Below are positions 10,336 through 22,587 of a DNA stretch of 64,000 nt, one piece after another. The notes below the pieces were generated by a model. The model did not search any database and was not told the DNA's origin. It saw only the letters and a list, made by a program, of their open reading frames with translations. The position numbers and the translations under genes were made by a program. Positions within the stretch are counted from its first letter, which is position 1; the number at the start of each line of letters is the position of its first letter. The DNA is from Excoecaria cochinchinensis (taxonomy: Eukaryota > Streptophyta > Magnoliopsida > Malpighiales > Euphorbiaceae), in NCBI GenBank assembly GCA_947683425.1, contig CANTUQ010000004.1:29198001-29262000 (forward strand). Direction: 5' to 3'.

Positions 10336-10770
10336 GTGTCCAAGGGGTTAGAAAAGATCCCCTATACAACTTGTCTTCCAAGATTGCATAGCCACTGGAT
10401 CGCCAAACAACTTTTCGAGCTTGAACCTGGTCCTCAGGGAGAACTCCTATGCTTAAATATTGGTAAATTGGTAATCGCCAGCCATTCATTGGTTCCTGCA
10501 ATTGGACCTTGTAACTCTCATGAGTTGGTGCCGACAAGACTGACCAGATGATGTCCGCCGAGGATGTTCGGTTCTGAAGACTAGCCTGCTTGGCCAGGGC
10601 ATCAGCTCCTTCATTCTCGGCCTGCGGTCTGCTGGATCGACCATGTGCACCCCCATTTCTCTAATTGAGAGAGGAGAGCAGCAATCAACTCTCTGTATCG
10701 CAATATTGTCTGTTCCTTAGCCTCCAAGCATCTGGCTGACAACTAGTTGTGAGTCAGAAAAAATAGCCAA
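10336..10770 (-). pseudogene. RNase H to integrase N-terminus fragment of an older gypsy element
   Basis: The frame near 10537-10331 contains LPEDQVQARKVVWRSSGYAI and EDKLYRGSF, the usual block at the integrase N-terminus of Tat/Athila-type pol. Upstream (to 10770, minus strand) decayed RNase H is visible, including FSDSQLVV. The segment is cut by the LTR of element 1 on the left and by the truncated LTR at 10771 on the right. It fits as the missing downstream part of element 4 (26449-30429); that link is inferred from orientation and order. Confidence 0.7.
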
Positions 10771-13700
10771 TGTCTAACACCCTATACCCGTAGATGGTAC
10801 GGTTATCAGATGTGACAATACTACACTGTTATATGACATAATGCACTTGATAGTCCAGTGGGTAATTTTTTTTTTTTTTTATCAATAACATTCATGCAAC
10901 AATAAACACCAACATTATAGTAATCCATTCAAAAGTCTAAGAAGATTCCATACTGAAACATAAATATAATTACAAACCTGTTCTTGTAAGTTCTTATCTT
11001 CATCCATCTCAATCATATACATGCCTTGCCTATGAATCCATTCTCGCCATCCAATATTATCCTCCATCATTAAATGAAATCTCAACCACTTCTAATCTTC
11101 CATTCCCCAAATCTGCGCATATTAACAATTTTATGCGCTGAGCATTAAAATTCCCAATGGTGGCTACATATCCCTAGCATTCCATCTCTACTACTACAAG
11201 CATACACACATGTATATCTATCTTTTCCCTATTCTTGATAAAACATTAATTCTTTAAATTCTCACTTTACTAATATCTTATTTTATGGTTTATTAATTCT
11301 TTTACTAGATTCATTTATCACTATGTTTATAACTATTTATGTCATTATACTTAGTATTTTCGTTCTTATTCCTTTTATGTCATCAATACTTTGGTTATAA
11401 TTTCTTAGTCATTACAAATCTTTTCTTATTGTTTACTTGAATGAGCGTTTCTTATTCTTAGCTTCTAATCATTCAAGTTCATTTCATTTCAATTGCTTAT
11501 TATTATCCTTGTCGATCGACCTATAACTATCTAACTTACTATTCATTTCGTTAAATTTTTAGCAGTATAACGGCTATATACCTTACCTGCCTTCCTGAAA
11601 AGCAAACAATATCAAAGCCCATTATGGACACAACAATTCAATAACATAAAAATGATTAATTATTAACCTGTCATGGCTATATAGCATTCATTCTTTTCTT
11701 ATCATATGGGTTTACATTTAAGTTTAATCATTTTCTCAATTATTTTTGGATTAACTTTATTATTCTTCTACAAGAATTATCATTATTAATATTACTTTTT
11801 CCAACAATTAACATTGCTTATTATATACTCTTATTATTTATTTGCAGTCCTCTATTCTTGTATATATATATAATATTATATTCTTGCGGAATGCTCTTAA
11901 TTTAAATCATTATCTTATTAACAATTCTATAGAACTTCCTATTATTCATTCACTATATTATTTACACTTCCTATTATTCAAAATTAAGATTACTATATAC
12001 ATTTCTATCTCTATTAACAATGTAGTATTATTATTATAAATATTAATTTTAACATTATATTAGTAATTATATTATCATTTGATCTTATTCTATTAAATAA
12101 ACTTTATTCATTCTTTCATCTTATCTATATATGCATAAATTTTATCTTCACATCTCCTTTAAATAAATTCCAATATTATCTTAACATTACATTAGCATTT
12201 TCTTATTAATTCACTAACATTATCATTATTTGTTTTCTTACATGAATATTATGATTATTTACAATCTTAATATGAACTTTATTATTACCATTAGTATCCT
12301 CGACTAATATTTACATTAATATTACTCTTACTATTTTTATTATTGATATTATCACTATTATCCTTGGATACTTGATACTACACTTATTATCTATTACATA
12401 CATTTAATTTCTCTGATTTCATCTAACATTATGTAAGCTTAAATTTCCTTTTAATTCTCTATTCAACAATAACATTGTCAATTAGCAATTTAGTATTTAT
12501 AGTTTCATTTATTTACGGTTATCTTTTATTTCTTTTATTTGTCCATTAATTACCACTAATCATATAAAAATTTCCATTTAGTCCCTAAATGTCATTCTTT
12601 TATAATAAATTTTCTTTGAAGTCTTTATATTAATACCATTTGCTTAATTTACCATTTGGTCGCTTATTTTCTTATTTTTACTATTTTATCTCATTCTTTT
12701 ACATAATGACCATTTTATCCTTATTCCTTATACATCTTTACAATTTAATCCATTTCCATTCCATTTCTCTTATTAAAACACATTTACCAATTTTATTTCA
12801 TTTTCATTAATTTTGCCTCCAGTATCGATACGGTAGAAATTTTCGAACCGGATACACGAAACGTAGACCCCACAGGTCCAATACACTATAGAGTGAACCC
12901 AAAAAACCACTCAAACACTTTCACTGCAATTCATTGTACACTTTTTCACTTTTACACTTTAGTAGACCATCATTGGCCTACTGATGCGAGTCGTCATGAC
13001 TCGCTACCGCATTATAGGTATTCCTATCGCTAGCCAACTATATCCTGAGCTAGATTTGACCACCAGACCACTACTAAGGGCAAACCATACTTTTCATTCA
13101 ATATTTATTCGGTAGTTCACTTATAAATTCAATTCTTACAATATTTATCATTCAATTTTCACTATAAATAATCATACATTTTTCGTCCACATACCATGGT
13201 ATATTAATAACACTTGCATTATCATTCATAATTCATTTTTATTTAGGCACTTTAACACACATATATATTCTTAAATATACATATACATTCCCATTTGCTA
13301 TTACACTTGTCATCATTATTCATTCCATATCACATTATTAATATATTTTGCATAACATATTACCAATGTTATTCCATTTTACATGTATGTATCACTTATT
13401 CTAATTTATAGTTAAATTAATAATTTACATAAAGTTCTTTATATATTCTTAATATACTATATTTTATTTCTTTTCTTTTTCCCTTTCACTTTAATTTAGC
13501 ACTACTAATTATTCATTTATCTTACTTTCAATATCAATTCTCTTTAAATACACATAGTTCAATACTATTTATTTTAGACATAATATATGTCTATACTAAA
13601 ATTTATCCGATTAAATTCTAAAGTTTTCCATAAAGTTTCTATACACTAAATTTTAATTTCTATATTCATTCTATAATATTGTATTCATTAACTTTTCAAG

Positions 13701-14822
13701 CTAATCCATTAATTACATAATTATTTCATTTGGCCAACATACTTTATATTTACTTTAAATTCTTTTACCACTTATTTCACTATCATACTAATTATTGTTT
13801 GCTTTTATATCTATTTATACCATTACTTCAATTAAAACATCATATTCCAATAGTTTCACTGAAGACATAATACTAACTTAATTTCTCTTTCAATTAAACT
13901 CTAAAAGTCCTCAATTAATTTATGTATCTTCTATTTCATCTTCCTATTCATTTTCTAACATTATTTTTATTAAATTAACAAAATATACTCAAATATACTA
14001 CCTTTAAGCATTCGGCCAAGGTAACATTTTCACTCTTAAATTTATTCATTCTTCATTTATCATTAAGTCCATTATTTATTACACTCAACAACATATATCT
14101 ATAATTATCTTTCATTAAACACTTAATTATACTACATTCTACCTTAATATTCCATTCGGTTTCACCTAGGGTTTTATGACCAATTTGTTTCTTTTTGTTT
14201 TAATCACACTAATTTTCACTTTTCAGCCTAATTAACATGCTTTCACACTTAATTTTATTTTATCATGTAAAAACCCTAAATTTACATACTAAACATACAC
14301 TAAAATCTACACAAAAATAATGGAAAAAGAGGGATATTGTATCCATTTACCTAAAAACTTTGCTTTTCACATTTTAAGCTTCCTTTCCACATTTCACCAT
14401 CAAAGCTCTTTCCTTCCCCATATTCCTCAATATGGCCAAATACACAATAACAAATATCCATCAATTTCTTGCTCCATTTTCTCAATATAATCACATAATC
14501 ATTCTTATTACCCTTAAATCTATCCATAAAAACTATTAAATTAAATTAAAAACCTTAAAATCACTTACATGACTTTTGACACATAACTTTGTCTCCTTGA
14601 TTTCTTCTACTTCCATCCCTTAAATCAAGTTGTAGAGATGATCCCTCATGAAAATAAAGGCTGAATATCATTAATAAAACTTGGATCAATGAAGAGATTG
14701 AAGGAGGAAGAAGAAAAATTATGGAGAGGAGGAGAAGGAGACTTTGGTCAAAGAAAGAATGAGAGGAGAGAGAGAGCTGCTAAAAGATCTAAAGAAAAGG
14801 CATATATTTTTGCCTTTTATAG
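10771..14822 (-). repeat. Truncated chromovirus-type LTR, about 4 kb
   Basis: It begins TGTCTAACACCCTATACCCG, close to the TGTAACACCCC termini of the solo LTR at 61394. It is AT-rich and ends in a purine-rich block (GAGAGGAGAGAGAGAG near 14760-14780) like the one near 63350-63430 in that solo LTR. No reading frame is supported. The far end with the expected GGGTGTTACA is missing; at about 14823 the sequence changes into element 2 LTR. Orientation is taken from the solo LTR and the element at 39074. The possible TSD (GCCAA at 10766-10770) has no partner. Confidence 0.55.
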
Positions 14823-15747
14823 GTCTTTGAGAACAAAGAATTAATTTCTTTGCTCAAAGGAATTCTTTTTATTGATTAAAAAAAAACTTGAAAAAGTTTA
14901 ATGGAAAAAAAATGAGAAGACAAAAAAACTGAATTTTGAGAGCAAATCATCAATTTATTTGTCTCAAAATTAAATCCATCAACAAAATGCCATCCAAAAA
15001 TATATTTAGAAGAAATTGTGTTGGAAAAAGAATGAAAGATTGGTTTTTCTTTTTGATCTTTGGTTGGGGAAAAAGTCTGGAATTTTTTAGAGAGTTTTAA
15101 AGGAAGAAGAAGAGAAAAAGATGAAGAGAAAAACCCTAGAAGAATCTCCCCCCCCCCCCCCTTTAGGTTTTCATCTCTTTCTTTTTATATAAAGAAAATA
15201 GGGAAATAAAAATAATTAAAGGGATAAAACCTAATAAAATCAGATATTATCAATTTCAAATTTTAAAAAGTGAAAAAAAAACTGAAAATCCCTTAAAAAA
15301 GTGATAAAAATCGAATTTTGTGGAAAACAAATCAAAAAAATTAATTTTTAGGGCGAAAATGACCATTTTGCAGCAGACAGGGGCTACGGGCGTCCGTAGC
15401 AGACGCTAGGCGAGAGCGCTCGCCCAGCGTGCGTGCGACGCTCGCGCGCGAAGCGCCGCGCAATGGCGCTCCATGCGCCGCAATGCCTCTCAGCGCGCAC
15501 AGGCACTGCGCACTGCCGCAAGGCGCCGACGCTTGGAATTTTTTTTTAAATTAACATAAATACTATAAATATAAGCCCCATTTTTCAAATCTAATTTTTA
15601 AAATATTTTTTATTATTTTTTTATTTTTCACTCTAAAATGCAAATTTTACAAGAAAATTACCACTTTTAGCCTTTTTGCCTGTGACAAGGCATTTTATCA
15701 TCATTGGGTAACTCTGATATGGGCTGCCTCAGGTCCTGGTGTCTACC
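14823..15747 (-). repeat. Partial 3' LTR of element 2
   Basis: It matches 25465-26448 with few differences in most lines, including the TTGAGAACAAAGAATTAATT block, a poly-C tract, an apparent TATA region and the CpG-rich island. It begins (minus strand) GGTAGACACCAGGTCC-like, with the first T changed. Homology stops at about 14823, so roughly two thirds of the LTR is gone, replaced by the truncated LTR at 10771-14822. Confidence 0.82.
15184..15191 (-). promoter_or_regulatory. Candidate TATA box in element 2 LTR
   Basis: The minus strand reads TATATAAA about 556 bp from the LTR start. The sister LTR has a similar ATATAAAA near 25837-25844. Position and sequence fit an LTR promoter; the start site is not known. 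Confidence 0.45.
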
Positions 15748-16019
15748 GTTGTTCCCAATTTTTGGAAAACTAGTGCAAAAGTGCCTAGATGAGCCAAAAT
15801 TCAAAGAAGAAAGGAAAGAAATGCGTACCTGAGGCAGCCCTTACCTTTTGCCGTGTGGAATGTTGTGACTTGTCGCTACTGAGCTGTAGTGCTATCCGAC
15901 TGTGGCTTGTTTGCAATCTTTTCTATTGCATTGTCCCGCTCGCCTCCGGTCGGCTTGCACGGCGTTTGTTATATGAGGTGTCCTCTAACCACAATCCCGT
16001 TGTGATCTGTTCTATTGCG

Positions 16020-16320
16020 CGTGCTCCAATGTCCTTTTCCCGGTATGCACGGTGGCTGGTCTGTCCCGCTGGCCTCATCTCAGCCTGCATGGTGTGAGAT
16101 GAAGTGTTGTCTAACTGTATCCTCTGTTGCGATCTGTTCTATCGCATGTCCCTCGCTAACCTCATCTCGTTCTGCACGGTGGCTGGTCTATCCCGCTGGC
16201 CTCATCTCGGCTCGCACGGTGTGAGGTGAAGTGTTGTCTAACTGCATCCTCTATTGCGATCTGTTCTATCGCGTGTCCCCTGCTAACCTCATCTCTGTCT
16301 GTACGGTGGCTGTGAGATTC
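16020..16320. repeat. Diverged tandem repeat, about 127-bp units
   Basis: At least two units with a 127-bp offset, for example TTGTCTAACTG at 16107 and 16234. They share modules with the 92-bp array that follows (CACGGTG, GCGATCTGTTCTATCGC), so they look like longer ancestral or rearranged forms of that unit. Confidence 0.6.
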
Positions 16321-16394
16321 AGTAATCTCTGACTACAACCTCTGTTTGCGATTTCTTCTATTGCTGGTGATCCGCTAGGCTCATCGCAACCTGT

Positions 16395-16762
16395 ACGGTG
16401 TCTGTGAGATGCAGTACTCTCTGACTACAACCTCTGTTTGCGATCTCTTCTATCGCTAGTGATCCGCTAGCCTCATCCCGGCCTGCACGGTGTCTGTGAG
16501 ATGCAGTACTCTTTGACTACAACCTCTGTTTGCGATCGCTTCAATCGCTGGTGATCCGCTAGCCTCATCTCGGCCTGTACGGTGTCTGTGAGATGCAGTA
16601 CTCTCTGACTACAACCTCTATTTGCGATCTTTTCTATCGCTGGTGATCCGCTAGCCTCGTTCCGGCCTGCACGGTGTCTGTGAGATGTAGTGTTCTCTAA
16701 CTACAATCCCGTTGAGAGATGCAGTGTTCTCTAACTGTAATTACGGTTGCGATCCGTTCTAC
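16395..16762. repeat. 92-bp tandem repeat array
   Basis: Four successive ACGGTGTCTGTGAGATG motifs start at 16395, 16487, 16579 and 16671, exactly 92 bp apart, with only scattered substitutions. The array lies in the 3' noncoding region of a Tat element, a known birthplace of plant satellite DNA. Confidence 0.9.
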
Positions 16763-16815
16763 CGCATGTGTTCTGCTGGCCTCATCTCGGCTCGCTCATT
16801 GTCTGTGAGATGTAG

Positions 16816-17062
16816 TGTTCTCTAACTACCATCTGGCTAGTACGATTTTCGATCTACTAACCCCCATCTGGCTAGCACATTATTTGATCTGCTAACCTCC
16901 ATCCGGCTAGTGCAATGTCTGATCTGCTAACCCCTATCCGGGTCGTATAATGTTTGATCTGCTAACCCCTATCTGGTCAATATAATGTCTGATCTGCTAA
17001 CCCCCATTCGGCTAGTACATTATCTGATCTGCTAATCCCCATTCGGCTAGTACATTATCCAA
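16816..17062. repeat. 35-bp tandem repeat array
   Basis: GATCTGCTAAC (or close variants) starts at 16851, 16886, 16921, 16956, 16991 and 17026, exactly 35 bp apart. Each is followed by CCCCAT(C/T)CGGCTAG-type sequence. It directly follows the 92-bp array. There are no unique spacers, so it is a minisatellite. Confidence 0.9.
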
Positions 17063-17769
17063 CTGTCGACCATCCTTAGGTTAGTACGGTGAACCATTTG
17101 TCGCTTTCTTTGCTGGCGCTTATCCTGGACCTCTTCTTTTTTACTATAACAAGGAAAAAGCAAATGTACAGGGCATATAAAAGGGATGCATACCGGTGGT
17201 AGTACATACCTATTGGGGCCAATGTCAGAGTGTGCCCCCGAAGGACGGTTGGTTGTTCCCCATTTTCTTGATTGCACTGACTGTGACATGCCAGATATCG
17301 ATTCCTCTATCATCTCCAATGCAGCCTCCTTGTTGAAAGACCTGTATACTTCTCAAGAGGGTGAGAGAATTTGATATTGAGCCTCAGGGGCGAAAAAAAG
17401 ATTTGAGCTTTCTCAAAGAACAAATTAGATTGGAAATTTTGTTGCTTGCCTGCAGGCGGATGATTTTTCTCTTTTGTTTTCATTTTTGTTTCTGCTTTTT
17501 CTTTCTTTTGTTTCTTTTGTGCTTTCACATTTTTGGACGCGTTTGAAATTTTACAGTATATTGGATTTTCAAGGCCTTGAAAATATCTTCTTCCTTTTGT
17601 TTTGTCTTGTTTTGTTGGAGAACTTGTGTTTTTTTGTGTTGTTTTTGTTTGAGGACTTATTTTTATTGTTTGCATTTGAGAGTTTGTATTCTTTATATAT
17701 TTGCATTTGTTTGAGAATTTATACATTTGAATTTGGATTTAATACACTTACTGTGTGATGTATGTGAGC

Positions 17770-18411
17770 GTATATCTTATGATAGAGAAACTTACCCGAT
17801 GGCCCCTGGCATGGCATACATGAATCTGACAATGTTAAGCTGAACTCATCTCTTAGATCATCTTTAAGCATGAGGTCTATTCGGACCCTTCATCTGAACT
17901 ATGTACATATACAAAATACTATTCATGTCTGTTGAATCATGTGTGTGCAATATACATTTGAATCCGGATCGTGTGATGTGTGTGAGCCTACATCTTATGA
18001 TAGAGAAACTTACCTGTTTGCTCCCGGCATGGTGCGCATGGAAAGGCTTATTCTTTTCCCTCTTGGGAGCAGGTCCTTGAGATTCTTCTCTCATGTGGGT
18101 TTTATCTTGATCCGATTATTCGGCATGGATGAGCATCGATGTAGATTCAAAACTGTACTTTGGCTCACTTTTGCGTCTGATTTGCCTCCGACTAAAGTAT
18201 GTGTGCATAGTTTGGCTTCTCAAAGGATCTTATTTTCTATAGATTTGTGTGATCCCAGATTGCCTTGAGCATGGTGTGTCCGGATAAGCTTGTCCTTGTG
18301 GATGTTCCACCTCTGTACATACGCGCTTGATTTTATGTTGGATACAGTGGCTGATAATGTTGAGCTAAACCTACCTCTTGGATCATCCTTGCTCATGAGG
18401 TCTACTCGGAC
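17770..18411. repeat. Diverged long direct repeats
   Basis: ATCTTATGATAGAGAAACTT occurs at about 17774 and 17993. A second block, beginning AATGTT(A/G)AGCT and ending GAGGTCTA(T/C)TCGGACC, occurs at 17831-17887 and 18355-18411. These look like old, partly overlapping duplications. No coding function is seen. Confidence 0.6.
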
Positions 18412-19995
18412 CTTTCCTTCTGAGTCATGTGCACAACAACATATACAACAGACTGTGTGTGTGTATGGAATTATGTGTGTGAAATATACATACAAAACTA
18501 TATATATGAAACACATGCAAAGGATTAGTGTACAAGAGTTGTGTGTGCATATCTATACATGTAAAAGACTAAATGCACGTGACATGCATGTGATATGAAA
18601 AAATGAATAGACCACATCCTAGGTGGATAAGGGATTCGTTGAGGGTACTGCTCGGCTACCCGCATTGTCTGATGCTCCCAAAGATCTAGAAAAGCGTTGT
18701 CTTGGCTTTACGGACTCTGACCCATAATCTTTTCAAGGAGAACTGACCCGTACGTATCTTTGCCCCCCGGTCAATGAACATTTTTCCCCTAGGACTCTGA
18801 ATCAAGATCTGCATTATACATTATCTGCCTAAAGGTGAATTATTGGAGGTAATGCCGCCTTATCGCTCCAGGCTTCAAAAGTCATTGTTTTAAAGGTAGT
18901 GCGTCCCTTGTGGATTTTCACACTAGCTTTTCTTAACGAGAAATGCGTTCCTTTAGGGATTTTCACAAGACCCTGTGCCTAATTTTTTGCCTGGAATGGC
19001 CCAACCCAATCCGGCGGCTTTTATTCATTTCATTTTTTGAAGGGCATACTGCTTGTTCCTAGGTTTTCACCCTGCCCTTTGGCCTAACTTTTGCTTAGAG
19101 CGCCTATTACGGGTTTTAATCTCTAACGGCTTTTTTTTCTTTTTTTTTTTTAGACTCTCTTGCCTTTCAGGTACAGCTGCAAGAAAAGTTGAAGCTGCCA
19201 TTAAAGCCCCTTCGTAGAGTAATTCGCAATTATTCTTTGAGGCATTTCTCTCTAGGCATCGATTGCATTCCATGGCCTTCCTTGATGAATGTGTTACTAG
19301 ATTGGGTGAAGTAGCAGATAAGGATTGGGTTCTTTATGGCTTCAGGAAGCTGCCCTTTACACTACCACCCATTGTGATCAATAGTTTAGAGGGATTAACG
19401 ACGTAATGAGGCATCCCTATCTTTCCAAAGTGGACCTTTATCTTCGACTTTTACCTCTAGATACCATAGCCTCTGGGCAAGCTGCCGGTGAAGACTATTA
19501 TGCCATCTATTGTGGGTTGTTCTTTCACTCCCCCTAATGCACTCAAGAGGTGGGTGCTTAGTCTTGTATTTGATAATAGAACTCATCGACTTAGACATCT
19601 GGATAGTGAGAGTAGTAGCAGAGCGTAGTCATTTAGATTTCATGCATTCAGCAATGAACAATATTTCTCTTTTTATAAATGAACTAGAAAATAATGAACA
19701 CATGTATTTGCAAAGATTGTGTACATTTCAGTATGATTTCTCTACACATGATCATTATCTAACATTGATTCAAAATGCAAAACTATATCTAATCTCAGAG
19801 TATGTCTTGTAAGCATCAACTCCTGTCTCTAATCAGCCCTCTCGGGTTTTCTTGATTGGATATTTTCTCTCAAGCCTCTAATTTTTGTCCCGAATGCCTT
19901 TTTTCGGTTTTCACCCTGACGGGGTGCCCAATTTTAGCAAGGCCGCCTTTTTTTGGTTTTCGACCCGCGGGGCTTTTATTCTCTTCTTTTGATTT

Positions 19996-20890
19996 TTAAG
20001 TCTTTACCCATGGACCCTCTTGAGTTTGTCGACGTTGATCGGTTCTTGAAACCATCTTCATTGCTGTCTGTTGCTGCCGTCTCGGATAATAATTTCTTAA
20101 GAACAAGGGGATCCTCTCACTTTGGCCTGGACTTGCCTCATTCGTATGGAACATTTGAACTCGTTTGTCTAAGGGCTAAGCCTTTCTTCTTCAATGGTTG
20201 CTTCCTGGATAATCGAGCAGAGTGTTTATTGATAGATATGACCATGGTAGTAGTCTCATGACCTATCCTTGTTTGATGTGTTTAACTGCTGTTGTTGTTG
20301 TTGCATCCTGTCGACCTTCAAAATCTGGGTTTCCATAAATGTCCTCAAAGATTCGAGCTCCACTTTGACTAGCTATACTGCCTCTGCCCCATGTGTTGAA
20401 GAATAATGGGTGACTCTTTTAGAGGTTCCGATAGTGGTTCATTCTGTAGCTTCGAAATGCAAAAAGCAACTTCTTTACCTAACCTTTGTAGTTTTGGATC
20501 ATCTTGACCAAGATTTTCTTTGCTGGTGGCCTATCCTGTCCCATTGGTTTGAGGGCAATACAGAGAGAACTTGTGGTCTTTAATATCATACCCCTGTAGC
20601 AACTTCTTAGCCTTAGCCGTAAATCATCCTTCTGTCCTTGAACCCTGCATGGTGTGGGAGGCCATATCGATATATTGGATTTCCTTGGGATTTTCTTTGA
20701 TGACCTTGTCCATTTGAGGCCATAGGGTACACCTCCCTATGATGTCTATTCCTATGCTCGAGCAACCCGTGTCCATTGTAAGTCAATATACCCCTTTTGG
20801 TCCTTCTTAGAAGTCAAGAAAAATGGCAAAGTAGAGCATGCGTTGGTCAACAGGATTTAAACAAAGCTTGCCCCCAAATAGTTTCTCTTT
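19996..20890 (-). pseudogene. pol remnant of element 2 (integrase end and RT scrap)
   Basis: The stretch near 20000-20270 aligns with the integrase C-terminus of element 1 (381-640), and parts of 20280-20790 with its integrase core. Near 20797-20890 a scrap of RT is left, where KKNGKVEHALV and the LNKACP-like part align with the KDGKVRVCVDYRDLNKACP region. Both RNase H domains, the catalytic YVDD and most of integrase are absent. It is heavily frameshifted and cannot be functional. Confidence 0.65.
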
Positions 20891-21279
20891 TCTTTTATTC
20901 TTTTCAAATCTACATATTGATTCGTTTCCTTCCTTCTCCCTTTTTTATGTTTTTTTTTTGTTCTTTTTCTTTTCTTTTTTTGTTCTGTTCTTTTTTTCTT
21001 TGTTCTTTTGAGGATAAGCTTTGTTCAAATCCTAATAGTTTACACATACACGCACTCCTCCTCTTCTCGATTTAGGACGACATCGACCAACTAAGTCTGG
21101 CATTGAAGCTCGACTAGACATTTTGGCTTCATTTTTGCTTGTGGATTCCTCCTTTTGATCTTTTTCGCCCCTTCCGGCTTCAATCTTCTGAGATTCTGTG
21201 TGACTGGTCCATGATTGTGATATGCTAGCCTAGTGTGTTTGACGACTTCATGATCATCTCCCAGCCTGTCTTCCTAGGT
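20891..21279. other. T-rich degraded pol spacer, nothing recognised
   Basis: Pyrimidine-rich sequence (TTTTTTCTTTG-type runs near 20940-21010) between the RT scrap and the conserved linker. It has no supported frame and no match to other parts of the window beyond short pieces around 21230-21280 that resemble 3400-3530 of element 1. Confidence 0.5.
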
Positions 21280-21774
21280 CCAGGCAAAGACTTTTTCACC
21301 TTTTGTTTTAATTCTCTCAAATTTTGATCTCTCTTCAGGAGTTATAACAGATGCTATCGAGATTTTCTTTGGATTCTCCCAAAGTTTCTGAGATTAAATG
21401 GAGTAGCATCAATTGAATCAATGTCAAATATGAATGAGTTATGATCATGATTATGCATACTGAAATCATAAGAGACATAACACAAGTAAGCAAAGTCGTT
21501 CATCTTATTAATGAAACTAAAATGTCGCTATTAAACAGTTCAAGAATAAAAGGAACATTCTAAACAGCTGATCAACTTCCGTTCTTGCCAACACAGCTGT
21601 TGCAGTCGATGGTCTATCATCATCCCTAAGAACCGTCCTGCCTTTCCACTTAGGCACTTAGTCCATCTTATTTTTTCCCTCTTGCTTTTCTGGGTCGGAG
21701 ATCTTCTAGGAATCAATTAGATCTTGAATGGCATATCTTAAGGCCTTGCAATAATCTGTGGTATGCCTAGTGTG
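21280..21774 (-). pseudogene. Protease-RT linker remnant of element 2
   Basis: The block at 21280-21560 matches the linker of element 1 at 3532-3800 (same LLTPEERIKF-coding region and the CDVSDDF-like part). It then runs to the gag end near 21775. The protease itself is missing, so a deletion joined gag to the linker. Frames are broken. Confidence 0.65.
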
Positions 21775-22587
21775 TTAGTGGTAGGCACAATACTCATCTT
21801 TTTTATGATTGGGCTGTCCCTGGCTTCTAGCTGGCAATGGCTGTAATATCCCTTCCTTTATCAGCCTCTTGAGGACCCAGGACAAAGATCTGCCCAAATT
21901 AGAAAAATACCTTTGTCTCACCTTCATGGTTGGCGCTTCCACAATCTTTTCCTTTTTTGGGTCTGGCACCAGTTCTTAAATGCGATCTCTTAGAGGACGG
22001 CAGTGGTCTGTTCTATGCCCTAAATACTGGTGATACGCGCAATACCAATCTGCCCTATACCTAGGGTGTCCTTAACTTGGGGCAGGCTCGGCCGGCAAGG
22101 GTTGTAACTACCCTTTCCTGACGAGACGGGTAAAGTGCCAGGATAATGGCCTACCCGAAACAGTGAGGTGGGACTGAACTGCTCTAGTGGCTGGGATTTC
22201 TGTAGCCTTATCATTCGCCTTACTATTATCAAGGCCTCCCGAGCTTTCATTCTTTGGAGTACTCATGATTGCAGGGTCTTCATCCTCTTTGGACATAATT
22301 CCAAGTTCTAAAATAGGCCTCTTATTTCTTCCTTGCTCAACTGGCAAATCAAGTGACCTCTTACCTCTGGTCTCAGAAGGAAAAGGAGGTACTAGAGCTG
22401 TCGCTGTATGAGCCTTCTCGACCGTGGTCAGCTTCACTTGGTTGATAGCTGTTGCCATAAGCTGGGCTTGGGGAACCAGCACCATGGCATCCATTCTTTC
22501 TTTGATCACAGCCAGCATCCTTTTTTCCAGCTCTCCAAACCTTTTATCTATCTCCTGGGCAATCAGGGCACGAGTCTCTTCTGTCAA
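21775..22587 (-). pseudogene. gag of element 2, capsid deleted, zinc-knuckle module duplicated
   Basis: It starts MTEETRALIAQEIDKRFGEL, like the gag N-terminus of element 1. The capsid domain is absent. Two tandem copies of the C-terminal module follow in one frame. The first (about 22165-21975) has RPLSW, LQPLP and YCAYHQYLGHRTDHC; the second (about 21910-21730) has RSLSW, LQPLP and DEYCAYH followed by TTDYC. The repeated LSW codons are 261 bp (87 codons) apart. Element 1 has one copy. Stops (TAG, TAA, TAA) interrupt the frame. Confidence 0.7.

Larger units (their letters stand above)
15748..19995 (-). other. Long 3' noncoding region of element 2
   Basis: This is the segment between the end of pol and the 3' LTR. 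The pol-proximal part (about 18600-19995) matches element 1 (1-380) and element 3 (59300-60575, plus strand). The LTR-proximal part holds two tandem arrays (16020-17060) and diverged long repeats (17770-18411). A hypervariable repeat-bearing region here is known for Tat/Ogre elements. Open frames in it (for example 17310-17758) are low-complexity and not supported as genes. Confidence 0.75.

Noticed and set aside
16816..17062. Regular 35-bp repeats resembling a CRISPR array
   Set aside because: The repeats are contiguous with no unique spacers, lie inside a plant retrotransposon, and have no cas genes nearby. It is a minisatellite.
17310..17758. Frames of 94-138 codons on both strands
   Set aside because: Lys- or Phe-rich low-complexity translations of a T-rich tract in the retroelement 3' noncoding region; no family resemblance.
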